A stretch of 64,000 nt of DNA from JALORV01 sp963754065 (GTDB taxonomy: Bacteria > Pseudomonadota > Gammaproteobacteria > Burkholderiales > Burkholderiaceae_F): contig CAVWFH010000039.1 in NCBI GenBank assembly GCA_963754065.1, positions 1 to 64,000 on the forward strand, given 5' to 3'. Under the pieces are notes generated by a model, which had not been told where the DNA came from, did not search any database, and worked only from the letters and a program-made list of their open reading frames with translations. The translations under genes were made by a program, and so were the position numbers. This document shows, one piece after another, positions 18,204-26,184 of this stretch. Each line of letters starts with the position of its first letter. Position 1 is the stretch's first letter.

Positions 18204-18968
18204 TTACTTCGGTTGCATGCGGATCGCGCCGTCGAGCCGGATCGTCTCGCCGTTGAGCATGACGTTCTCGACGATGTGGCGCACCAGTGCGGCGTACTCG
18301 TCCGGCTTGCCGAGGCGGGACGGAAACGGCACCTGCCTGCCGAGCGAGTCCTGCAGCTCCTGTGGCATGCCGAGAAGCATCGGCGTGGCGAACAAACCGG
18401 GTGCAATCGTCACGCAGCGGATGCCGCTGCGCGACAGGTCGCGCGCGATCGGCAGCGTCATGCCGACGACGCCGCCCTTGGAGGCCGAATAGGCGGCCTG
18501 ACCGATCTGGCCGTCGAACGCTGCGACCGAGGCTGTATTGACGAGCACGCCGCGTTCGCCCTCAGGGGTCGGCTCCTGCTTGGCCATCGCGTCGGCGGCG
18601 AGCCGGATCATGTTGAAGGTGCCGATCAGGTTGATGTTGATGACGCGCGCAAACGACGCGAGCGCATGCGGTCCCTCCTTGCCGACGACCTTTTCGCCAA
18701 TGGCAATGCCGGCGCAATTGACGAGGCCGCGCAGGGTTCCGAGTGCGAGCGCCGCGTCGACCGCAGCCCGTCCGTCCGCTTCGCTGGAGACATCACATTT
18801 GACGTAGCGCGCATTCGCGCCGAGTTCCCGCGCCAGCGCTTCTCCGCGGTCGGCCTGGACATCGGCAATGATGACCTTGCCCCCTTGCGTCGCGAGCATG
18901 CGGGAGGTGGCGCCGCCAAGTCCGGATGCTCCGCCGGTGACAATAAAGACGTGATTGCTGATCTGCAT
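18204..18968 (-). CDS. SDR family dehydrogenase, 3-hydroxyacyl-CoA dehydrogenase type-2-like
   Basis: Short-chain dehydrogenase of 254 residues with NAD motif TGGASGLGGATSRML, the NCAG motif (LVNCAGIA) and the catalytic Ser/Tyr/Lys (NTASVAAFDGQIGQ, then YSASKGG). The insertion GKEGPHALASFARVININL and the segment RCVTIAPGLFATPML resemble the HSD17B10-like group that oxidises short-chain 3-hydroxyacyl-CoA. It precedes ggt by 27 bp on the same strand. The CoA-transferase about 700 bp away could act in the same acyl-CoA metabolism, but they are on opposite strands. Substrate is inferred. Confidence 0.87.
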   Translation of the reverse strand: MQISNHVFIVTGGASGLGGATSRMLATQGGKVIIADVQADRGEALARELGANARYVKCDVSSEADGRAAVDAALALGTLRGLVNCAGIAIGEKVVGKEGPHALASFARVININLIGTFNMIRLAADAMAKQEPTPEGERGVLVNTASVAAFDGQIGQAAYSASKGGVVGMTLPIARDLSRSGIRCVTIAPGLFATPMLLGMPQELQDSLGRQVPFPSRLGKPDEYAALVRHIVENVMLNGETIRLDGAIRMQPK

Positions 18969-19042
18969 GTCGGATCCCCTTCAACTGCCCCAGAGCGAGC
19001 CGGAGAAGTGTAGAGGAGCCCTCGCGGGCGGCTGCGCCGCCG

Positions 19043-19516
19043 CTACTGGAAGGTGCAGCGGGCGTACAGCCAGAACGCGCCGCTGGCCTCGCCTTCGTTG
19101 TTGATGCGTGCGCGTGCGCGCACCATGGGCAGCAGGCACTGTTCGGTCGGGAAGCCGGCGGAGTTCAGCCAGCTCTTCATCGATTCCGACGGCAATCCGA
19201 CGATGACTTTCGGTCGTTTGTACGAGCCGTCGATGTTTGTTCGTGACGCTTCGACCTGCACGGCGCCCCCGAGCCAGCTGTAATCACGCAACTGCAGTGC
19301 GGCGGCCGGCGCGGTCGAGGGTGTCGCGGGAAGCGGGGCGGCCACCGCGGGCGCGGCGGCCGCGTGAGGTACCGAGTAGGGGCGAAGCACGGATTCCGGA
19401 ATCGCCTGGACTTTTACCTGGGCCACGGCTCCGGGGGCCAGTGCGGCAATGATTACTCCTGCTCCCAGCAACTGCAGGAGTGCCATCCTCGAACACCGCT
19501 TCCGGTTCTGGTGCAT
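19043..19516 (-). CDS. Secreted protein of unknown function
   Basis: 157-residue protein that I do not recognise. A signal peptide is clear: MHQNRKRCSR, a hydrophobic stretch LLQLLGAGVIIAALAPG and cleavage near AVAQ. A Pro/Ala-rich linker (about 45-80) precedes a small domain with two Cys (EQCLLP and the terminal ARCTFQ) that could form a disulfide. The ATG at 19516 is preferred over one 11 codons upstream because it puts the basic n-region at the N-terminus. It is divergent from the CoA-transferase gene. Confidence 0.65.
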   Translation of the reverse strand: MHQNRKRCSRMALLQLLGAGVIIAALAPGAVAQVKVQAIPESVLRPYSVPHAAAAPAVAAPLPATPSTAPAAALQLRDYSWLGGAVQVEASRTNIDGSYKRPKVIVGLPSESMKSWLNSAGFPTEQCLLPMVRARARINNEGEASGAFWLYARCTFQ

Positions 19517-19671
19517 TGAGCCACCGTACCTGCGCGAGACGACGCCCACAAGTGAAGATTACTGTGCCGGAAGCACGAGTTTCGTGACAAGAGTCCAATC
19601 GGATGACTACAGTCAGTCCCCGGCTCAGAAAAACCGATCAGCGGTCGGGCGAACATCAGGAGGGGACGGCG

Positions 19672-21672
19672 ATGGGGCGCGGGCGCGAGCTGCTGCAGGG
19701 GCTCATGAGCTTCGAGAAAGGCAAGATCGTCACCGCACGCGAAGCGGTGCAACTGATCCATGACGGCGATACGGTGGCCACCAGTGGCTTCGTCGGCATC
19801 GGCTTCCCCGAGAACATCGCGGTGGCGCTCGAACAGCGCTTCGTCGAATCGAGTGAAAAGGATCCGGACGGCGTCGGCCGGCCCGAAGGGCTGACGCTGG
19901 TCTACGCGGCCGGGCAGGGCGACGGCAAGGAGCGCGGGCTCAATCACCTCGGCCACCCCGGACTGGTACGTCGTGTGATCGGCGGGCACTGGGGACTGGT
20001 ACCGAAGCTGCAGGCGCTGGCCGTGGCCAACCGCATCGAGGCTTACAACCTGCCGCAAGGGGTGATCACTCACCTCTTTCGCGACATCGCCGCCCACAAG
20101 CCGGGGCACCTGACGCGCATCGGACTGGGCACCTTCGTCGACCCGCGCCATGGCGGCGGCAAGATCAACGAGCGGACCACAGAGGACATGGTCGAGCTGA
20201 TGTCCGTTGGTGGCGAGGAGTACCTGTTCTACAAGGCCTTTCCGATTCATGTCGGTGTGGTGCGTGGCACCACCGCTGATCCGGACGGCAACATCACGAT
20301 GGAGCGCGAGGCACTGACACTGGAGGCCTTGGCCATCGCGATGGCGGCCCGCAACTCGGGCGGCATCGTCATCGTTCAGGTCGAACGCATCGCGGAGCGC
20401 GGTTCGCTGAATCCGCGACACGTGAAGATTCCCGGCGTACTGGTCGACTGCATCGTGGTGGCGGAGAAGCCCGAGTACCACATGCAGACCTTTGTCGAGC
20501 AGTACAACCCCGGCTTTTCCGGCGAGATCCGCGTTCCTGTCAGCTCGCTCGCACCGATGCCGATGAGCGAGCGCAAGATCATTGCCCGCCGTGCAGCGTT
20601 TGAGCTGCAGGCCAACAGCGTGGTCAATCTGGGCATCGGCATGCCGGAAGGCGTGTCCGCCGTGGCAGCTGAGGAAAAGGTCATCGACCTGCTGACGCTG
20701 ACGGCAGAACCCGGGGTAGTGGGCGGGATTCCGGCGTCGGGACTCAACTTTGGCGCGGCGGTCAACACGCAGGCGATCATCGACCAGCCTTACCAGTTCG
20801 ATTTCTACGACGGCGGCGGGCTCGATCTCGCCTTCCTCGGCCTGGCGCAGGCGGACCGCGAGGGCAATCTCAACGTCAGCAAGTTCGGACCTCGGCTCGC
20901 GGGTGCGGGCGGCTTCATCAACATTTCGCAGTCGGCCAAGCGTGTCGTGTTCGTTGGCACTTTCACCGCCGGTGACCTGCAAGTGCGGATCGAGGACGGC
21001 CGTCTGCAGTTGCTTAACGACATCGGTCCGAAGAAGTTTGTCGCACAGGTCGAGCACCGCACGTTTTCCGGAGCCGAGGCCCGCCGCCGCGGCCAGCCGA
21101 CCCTGTACATCACCGAGCGCTGCGTCTTGCGTCTCGGTGACAACGGCCTCGAGCTGACCGAGGTGGCACCTGGCATCGACGTGGAGCGCGACATCCTTGC
21201 GCGGATGGACTTCAAGCCGCACATCCCGCGCGACCCCGTCATCATGGACGCGGCGATATTCGGCGCCGAGCCGATGAATCTGCGTGAACGCATGCTTGCG
21301 ATACCGCTCGCGCAACGCCTGTCCTATGACGAGGAACACAATGTGCTGTTCCTCAACTTCGAGCGGTTGTCGGTGCGGACGCCGGCTGATGTCGCGGCCG
21401 TGCACGACGAGATCAAGCACCGGCTCGACGCGCTGGGGCACAAGGTTTACGGCATCGTGAACTACGACAACTTCGACCTCGCACCGGAAGTGGCAGACGA
21501 GTATGCGGCGATGGTCCGGCAACTCGTCGACCACTACTACTTCGGCGTCAGCCGCTACACGACTTCAGGGTTCCTGCGTGCCAAGCTCGGCAAGGCGCTG
21601 TCGCAGCGTGGTGTGGCGCCGCACATCTATGAGTCGGCGACCGACGCGCTGAAACACGTGCGTGACGCCTAG
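19672..21672 (+). CDS. Acyl-CoA:acetate/3-ketoacid CoA-transferase (YdiF/Pct-like) with C-terminal extension
   Basis: Fused alpha-beta class I CoA-transferase that moves CoA between short-chain acids through a glutamyl-CoA intermediate. Residues 20-530 track E. coli YdiF and propionate CoA-transferases: RIEAYNLPQGVITHL, GTFVDPRHGGGK, a catalytic Glu at about 346 in TLTAEPGVVGG, and FDFYDGGGLDLAFLG. Residues 531-666 are an extra domain of about 136 residues absent from the roughly 530-residue YdiF. Its alternating strands and helices (VLFLNFERLSV, VYGIVNYDNFDL, then amphipathic helices) suggest a STAS/SpoIIAA-like fold. The ATG at 19672 has AGGAGGGG 6 bases upstream, which decides the start. 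Substrate unknown. Confidence 0.88.
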   Translation: MGRGRELLQGLMSFEKGKIVTAREAVQLIHDGDTVATSGFVGIGFPENIAVALEQRFVESSEKDPDGVGRPEGLTLVYAAGQGDGKERGLNHLGHPGLVRRVIGGHWGLVPKLQALAVANRIEAYNLPQGVITHLFRDIAAHKPGHLTRIGLGTFVDPRHGGGKINERTTEDMVELMSVGGEEYLFYKAFPIHVGVVRGTTADPDGNITMEREALTLEALAIAMAARNSGGIVIVQVERIAERGSLNPRHVKIPGVLVDCIVVAEKPEYHMQTFVEQYNPGFSGEIRVPVSSLAPMPMSERKIIARRAAFELQANSVVNLGIGMPEGVSAVAAEEKVIDLLTLTAEPGVVGGIPASGLNFGAAVNTQAIIDQPYQFDFYDGGGLDLAFLGLAQADREGNLNVSKFGPRLAGAGGFINISQSAKRVVFVGTFTAGDLQVRIEDGRLQLLNDIGPKKFVAQVEHRTFSGAEARRRGQPTLYITERCVLRLGDNGLELTEVAPGIDVERDILARMDFKPHIPRDPVIMDAAIFGAEPMNLRERMLAIPLAQRLSYDEEHNVLFLNFERLSVRTPADVAAVHDEIKHRLDALGHKVYGIVNYDNFDLAPEVADEYAAMVRQLVDHYYFGVSRYTTSGFLRAKLGKALSQRGVAPHIYESATDALKHVRDA

Positions 21673-21688
21673 CGGCGTGGTCCGCGTC

Positions 21689-22201
21689 CTACTCTGCGGC
21701 CGGGCCTGGGGTCAGTGCCCGCTGCATGACGACCACATCGACCCAGCGGTCGAACTTGTGACCGACCGACTTCATCACGCCGACGAGTTCGAATCCGCAG
21801 GCGCGGTGTACGCCGATGGAGGCCGCATTGCCGGAGTCGCCGATGACCGCGAGCATCTGCTGCAAGCCCTGGGACCGGCAACGCGTGACGAGTTCGTTCA
21901 ATAGGGCCTTGCCGACGCCGTGCCCGACGGCGTCCGGAGCGACGTATACCGAGTCCTCGACCGTGTGCCGGTACGCGGCCCGGGTGCGGAAGTGATTGGC
22001 GTACGCGTAGCCGATGACGTGGCCGTCCTCAACCGCTACCAGGTAGGGAAAGCCGGCCGCGATGATCTGCGCTTGGCGCGACCCCAACTCTTCCACGCCC
22101 GGCGGTTCCGTTTCGAAGGTGCCCAGTCCGTGCAGGACGTGGTGTGCGTAGATCGACTGGATCGACGCAAGATCCGCTGGATGCGCGGTCCGAAGTTCCA
22201 T
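21689..22201 (-). CDS. GNAT N-acetyltransferase, phosphinothricin acetyltransferase-like
   Basis: Acetyl-CoA-dependent N-acetyltransferase of 170 residues, cytosolic. The PAT/Bar-like layout is clear: an N-terminal IYAHHVLHGLGTFETEPP, AYANHFRTRAAYRHTVEDSV, the acetyl-CoA pyrophosphate loop GHGVGKALL, and GVHRACGFELVGVMKSVGHK. The true acceptor may be methionine sulfoximine or sulfone, a phosphinothricin-like amine, or another small amine. A terminator-like hairpin ends 14 bases upstream of its ATG. No clear SD is seen. Confidence 0.88.
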   Translation of the reverse strand: MELRTAHPADLASIQSIYAHHVLHGLGTFETEPPGVEELGSRQAQIIAAGFPYLVAVEDGHVIGYAYANHFRTRAAYRHTVEDSVYVAPDAVGHGVGKALLNELVTRCRSQGLQQMLAVIGDSGNAASIGVHRACGFELVGVMKSVGHKFDRWVDVVVMQRALTPGPAAE

Positions 22202-22215
22202 GGCGGTCGGATTCG

Positions 22216-22250
22216 AAAAAAGGGGCGGTACAGCGCGAGCCGACCGCCCC
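22216..22250 (-). terminator. Intrinsic terminator after the hppA-OmpA pair, abutting the GNAT gene
   Basis: On the minus strand an 8-bp GGGGCGGT/ACCGCCCC stem with a 13-base loop is followed by six T (22221-22216). It lies 20 bp after the stop of the small OmpA-like gene and 14 bases before the GNAT start, so it separates the two transcripts or attenuates the second. Confidence 0.75.
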
Positions 22251-22269
22251 AGTCTATGCGTCTCGCCGA

Positions 22270-22791
22270 TCAGCGCAGGGTCACGTCGACCCGGCGCGCT
22301 TCGCGCGGATCGGCACCCCCGGTCGTGACCACCGGCTTGGCAAGCTCGATGCCCCGTTCGCTGACGCCGGCGGTGGCGAGCAGGTCGCGCACGGCGAACG
22401 CGCGCTGCTTGGCCAGCTCGGCGTTGGCGACCGGATCGCCGCTGGCGTCGTGGTAGCCGGACAGGACCAGAACGCTCGCCGGCGCCTCTTTGGCAGCTGT
22501 GATGAGCGGTGCCAGCCGGGTCAGCGCATCGCCAGGCAGTTCAGCCTTGCCCAGTTCGAAGTAGAGCTTCACCGTTCGTGTGTCCACAGCTGCGGACTCG
22601 GTAGAGGAGCCTGCAGCCGTCGCACCCGTGACGGGAAGCGTCGTGGCCGATCCGCCGTGGCCCGCCTTCTTGCCCAACTGGCCGATCGCGGTGCCTGCGG
22701 CGATTCCCATCGTGAAGATCGAAACGAAAATTGCCAGTGCGATCGCGATGAATAGCGCGTAGCCGATTTCCCTGTCTTCTTCGTCGAACAT
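22270..22791 (-). CDS. Membrane-anchored OmpA-like domain protein
   Basis: 173 residues: a short acidic N-terminus, one membrane segment (about 12-35, ALFIAIALAIFVSIF), a Gly/Ala/Thr-rich linker and a C-terminal OmpA-like domain (about 70-173). The domain keeps the Asp and Arg expected to hold peptidoglycan (GYHDASGDP and AKQRAFAVRDLL). The domain should face the periplasm. Its end, EARRVDVTLR, is nearly the same as the end of the pyrophosphatase fusion 11 bp upstream (DARRVDIVLR), so the two domains look like recent paralogues. The role is unknown; a partner of the pump is a reasonable inference. Confidence 0.82.
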   Translation of the reverse strand: MFDEEDREIGYALFIAIALAIFVSIFTMGIAAGTAIGQLGKKAGHGGSATTLPVTGATAAGSSTESAAVDTRTVKLYFELGKAELPGDALTRLAPLITAAKEAPASVLVLSGYHDASGDPVANAELAKQRAFAVRDLLATAGVSERGIELAKPVVTTGGADPREARRVDVTLR

Positions 22792-22802
22792 GCGATCTCC
22801 GG

Positions 22803-25253
22803 TTAACGCAAAACGATGTCGACGCGGCGCGCATCCGCGTCGTTGCCCTGGCCGACAATGACCTCGGTCGGCTTCACCAGTGTCACGCGCTCTGCGGTCA
22901 CGCCTTTGGCGACCAGTTCATCGCGGACCACCATCGCGCGGTGCTTGGCGAGTTCGAGGTTCTTGGCCGCATCACCTGTCGGATCCGCATAGCCGGACAG
23001 CTCGATGCTGGCCTGCGGGTTGGCCTTGAGCGCCTGCGCGTAGCCATCGACGATGAGCTTGCCTGACACTGAAATGTCATCCGAGCCGCTGTCGAAGTGC
23101 ACGCGCATCGGCACGCCGACGACCACCACGACGGGCACGGCGATCGGGACCGCGATGGCGGCCGCAGGTGCCGCTGCCGCTGCTGTCGCCGGTTTGCCAC
23201 CATGGATCGAGGCGATGATCGGCACGATCAGCAGCGCGACGATGTTGATGATCTTGATCAGCGGATTGACCGCAGGTCCGGCTGTGTCCTTGTACGGATC
23301 GCCGACGGTGTCACCGGTCACGGCCGCCTTGTGCGCGTCCGAGCCCTTGCCGCCGTGGTGACCCTCCTCGATGTACTTCTTGGCGTTGTCCCATGCGCCG
23401 CCACCGGTCGTCATCGAAATCGCAACGAAGAGTCCCGTCACGATCGTGCCCATCAGCACGCCGCCCAAGGCCGCGGGGCCAAGCAGAACGCCGACCACGA
23501 TCGGCACCAGCACGGGCAGGATCGACGGGATCATCATTTCCTTGATCGCCGCCGAAGTCAGCATGTCGACCGCCCGGCTGTAGTCAGGCTTGGCCTTGTA
23601 TTCCATGATCCCGGGGATTTCGCGGAACTGACGCCGTACCTCCTCGACCACGCTGCCGGCAGCACGGCCGACCGCTTCCATCGCCATCGCGCCGAACAAG
23701 AACGGGATCAGCCCGCCGATGAACAGGCCGATGATCACCAGGTGGTTCGATAGGTCGAACGTGGTGGCAAGCCCGGCGGTGCGCAGTCCCTCGGTGTAGT
23801 CGGCGAACAGCACCAGTGCCGCGAGGCCGGCCGAGCCGATCGCATAACCCTTCGTCACGGCCTTGGTCGTATTGCCGACGGCGTCGAGCGGATCGGTGAT
23901 CGCGCGCACTTCCTTCGGCATGTCCGCCATTTCGGCAATGCCGCCAGCGTTGTCGGTGATCGGGCCGTAGGCGTCGAGCGCAACGATGATGCCGGTCATC
24001 GACAGCATCGAGGTAGCCGCGACGGCGATGCCGTAAAGACCCGCGAGCCAGTAAGAAGCGAGGATCGCCGCGCAGATGGCGATCACCGGCCAGGCGCAGG
24101 CCTTCATCGACACCGCGATGCCCGCGATGATGTTGGTCGCGTGGCCCGTGGTCGACGCCTGGGCGACATACTTGACCGGCTTGAACTGAGTGCCGGTGTA
24201 GTACTCGGTGATATAGACCAGCGCAGCCGTCAGGGCGAGTCCGACGACCGCCGCCAGGTACAGGTTCATGACCGTGAGGCCCGCGGCCGCGACGATCGGC
24301 CCAAGGATCCAGTTGGTGACCGGCCAGAACAACACCAGCGAGATCACACCGGCAACGATCAGCCCGCGGTACAGCGCGTTCATGATCTTGCCGCCGTCGC
24401 GTGCCTTGACGAAGAAGCAGCCGACGATCGACGACAGGATCGACACGCCGGAGATCACCAGCGGATAAATGATGCCGGCGTCACCCGCACCTGCGCTTTG
24501 GAATACAAAGCCGCCGACCAGCATGGTCGCGATCACCGTGACCGCGAAGGTCTCGAACAGATCCGCCGCCATGCCGGCACAGTCGCCGACGTTGTCACCG
24601 ACGTTGTCGGCGATCACGGCCGGATTGCGCGGATCATCCTCGGGAATGCCCGCTTCCACCTTGCCGACCAGGTCGGCGCCGACGTCCGCACCCTTGGTGA
24701 AGATGCCACCGCCGAGTCGCGCGAAGATCGAAATCAGCGACGCGCCGAAGGCGAAGCCGATCATCGGGTGCAGCAGCTCACGGGTCGTCGCCGCGGCATG
24801 CGTCGCCTTGAGAATCCAGTAGAAGCCCGCCACGCCGATCAGGCCAAGACCGACCACCAGCAGGCCGGTGATGGCGCCGCCGCGGAACGCGATGTTCAGT
24901 GCCGGGTTCAATCCCAGGGTCGCGGCCTGTGCGGTGCGCACGTTGGCGCGGACCGACACGTTCATGCCGATGTAGCCGGCCGCGCCCGAGAGCACGGCGC
25001 CGAGCACGAAGCCGATCGCCGTCCACAGGCCGAGCTGCGGGACAACGGCAATGATGACTGCGAGCACGACTCCGACGATCGCGATCGTGCGGTACTGTCG
25101 GTTGAGGTACGCCTGTGCGCCGGCCTGCACGGCGGCGGCGATTTCCTGCATGCGCGCGTTGCCCGCGGGCTGCTTCAGGATCCATGAAATCGACCACGCG
25201 CCGAATACCACGGCCGCGAGACCGCAGAGCAGCGCGAGTGCCAGTCCAGACAT
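22803..25253 (-). CDS. hppA: K+-independent membrane H+-pyrophosphatase fused to a C-terminal OmpA-like domain
   Basis: Integral membrane pump that couples PPi hydrolysis to proton export. Residues 1-685 form a full 16-helix pyrophosphatase with the DVGADLVGKVE motif (190-200), the acidic NVGDNVGDCAGMAADLFE loop and TVGDPYKDTAGPAVNPLIK near the end. Lys464 and Thr467 (GNTTKAVTKG) are the residues of the K+-independent H+-pumping class. Residues 686-816 add an Ala/Val-rich linker and an OmpA-like domain with a peptidoglycan-type Asp/Arg pair (GYADPTGD, AKHRAMVVRD); typical bacterial pumps end before this. The C-terminus of this family faces the periplasm, so cell wall anchoring is plausible. 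AAGGAG precedes the ATG. adk lies 40 bp upstream and an OmpA paralogue 11 bp downstream. Confidence 0.95.
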   Translation of the reverse strand: MSGLALALLCGLAAVVFGAWSISWILKQPAGNARMQEIAAAVQAGAQAYLNRQYRTIAIVGVVLAVIIAVVPQLGLWTAIGFVLGAVLSGAAGYIGMNVSVRANVRTAQAATLGLNPALNIAFRGGAITGLLVVGLGLIGVAGFYWILKATHAAATTRELLHPMIGFAFGASLISIFARLGGGIFTKGADVGADLVGKVEAGIPEDDPRNPAVIADNVGDNVGDCAGMAADLFETFAVTVIATMLVGGFVFQSAGAGDAGIIYPLVISGVSILSSIVGCFFVKARDGGKIMNALYRGLIVAGVISLVLFWPVTNWILGPIVAAAGLTVMNLYLAAVVGLALTAALVYITEYYTGTQFKPVKYVAQASTTGHATNIIAGIAVSMKACAWPVIAICAAILASYWLAGLYGIAVAATSMLSMTGIIVALDAYGPITDNAGGIAEMADMPKEVRAITDPLDAVGNTTKAVTKGYAIGSAGLAALVLFADYTEGLRTAGLATTFDLSNHLVIIGLFIGGLIPFLFGAMAMEAVGRAAGSVVEEVRRQFREIPGIMEYKAKPDYSRAVDMLTSAAIKEMMIPSILPVLVPIVVGVLLGPAALGGVLMGTIVTGLFVAISMTTGGGAWDNAKKYIEEGHHGGKGSDAHKAAVTGDTVGDPYKDTAGPAVNPLIKIINIVALLIVPIIASIHGGKPATAAAAAPAAAIAVPIAVPVVVVVGVPMRVHFDSGSDDISVSGKLIVDGYAQALKANPQASIELSGYADPTGDAAKNLELAKHRAMVVRDELVAKGVTAERVTLVKPTEVIVGQGNDADARRVDIVLR

Positions 25254-25293
25254 CTTCTTCTCCTTATCGAAACTTCTGAATCAAATCACTGAA

Positions 25294-25950
25294 TCACGAC
25301 GACAGCGCATCGAACGCGCGCTGCCTGATTTCATCTACGGTACCGACGCCAACCACCTTGCGGTACTTCGGCGCGCCCGCGGCGCCGCTTGCAGCCCATT
25401 GGGAGTAGTAGCCGACAAGCACGCTCGTCTGCGCGTGGTAGACCTCGAGGCGCTTGCGCACCGTGGCTTCCTTGTCGTCGTCGCGCTGGATCAGCGCCTC
25501 GCCGGTCACGTCGTCGCGCCCCTCGGCCTTCGGCGGATTGAAGCGGACGTGGTAGGTGCGGCCACTCGCAAGGTGCACACGCCGCCCGCTCATGCGATCG
25601 ATGATGTCTGCGTCCGGGACTGCGATTTCTAGAACGTAGTCGATCACCACGCCGGCGAGCTTCATCGCCTCGGCTTGCGGAATCGTTCGCGGGAATCCGT
25701 CGAACAGGTACCCGTTTGCCGTATCGGGTTCCTTGAGCCGGTCCTTGACCAGTCCGATGATGATGTCGTCGGACACCAGTCCTCCGGCATCCATCACCTT
25801 CTGGGCGGCCAATCCCATCGGAGTGCCGGCCTTGACCGCCGCGCGCAACATGTCTCCGGTTGAAATCTGCGGGATGCCGAAGCGCTCCTTGATGAACGCG
25901 GCCTGCGTGCCTTTGCCGGCACCCGGCGGCCCGAGCAATATCAGTCGCAT
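25294..25950 (-). CDS. adk: Adenylate kinase
   Basis: Interconverts ATP + AMP and 2 ADP. The 218-residue, long-lid form has the P-loop GPPGAGKGTQA, the AMP site TGDMLRAAVKAG, DGFPRTIPQAEAM and a LID domain with GRRVHLASGRTYH. LID Cys residues are absent, so no zinc site. It lies 40 bp upstream of hppA on the same strand, and co-transcription would put an AMP-recycling enzyme beside a PPi-driven pump. A TAGAAT hexamer on the minus strand at 26044-26049 could be its -10 box; no good -35 is seen. Confidence 0.97.
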   Translation of the reverse strand: MRLILLGPPGAGKGTQAAFIKERFGIPQISTGDMLRAAVKAGTPMGLAAQKVMDAGGLVSDDIIIGLVKDRLKEPDTANGYLFDGFPRTIPQAEAMKLAGVVIDYVLEIAVPDADIIDRMSGRRVHLASGRTYHVRFNPPKAEGRDDVTGEALIQRDDDKEATVRKRLEVYHAQTSVLVGYYSQWAASGAAGAPKYRKVVGVGTVDEIRQRAFDALSS

Positions 25951-26134
25951 CCCCCTGTCCTTCGCTCGACTCGTGGTCGTTGTTCTGCTGTCGCCGTCGA
26001 CGACTGGCTGCTACCGGTCTGGCGCCGGCACTGAAGCCGCGGGATTCTACCCGGTTCGGGTCTTGCGCCGACGAGGCGGGACCCATCCGCGTGACAGGGC
26101 CGTCGCCGATGCCCCGGGCCTTCGCAGGCCGCCA

Positions 26135-26162
26135 GAAAGCAGAAGGGCCGGCATGCCGGCCC
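26135..26162 (-). terminator. Likely terminator after the ABC binding-protein gene
   Basis: A perfect 18-bp palindrome (26145-26162, GGGCCGGC around a central AT) lies 22 bp beyond the stop of the binding-protein gene. The trailing T-run is weak (TTCTGCTTTC on the minus strand), so termination may be partial. The 234 bp between adk and this gene contain no coding sequence that I can support. Confidence 0.5.
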
Positions 26163-26184
26163 CTTCGCCCCGGAAGCAGCGCAA

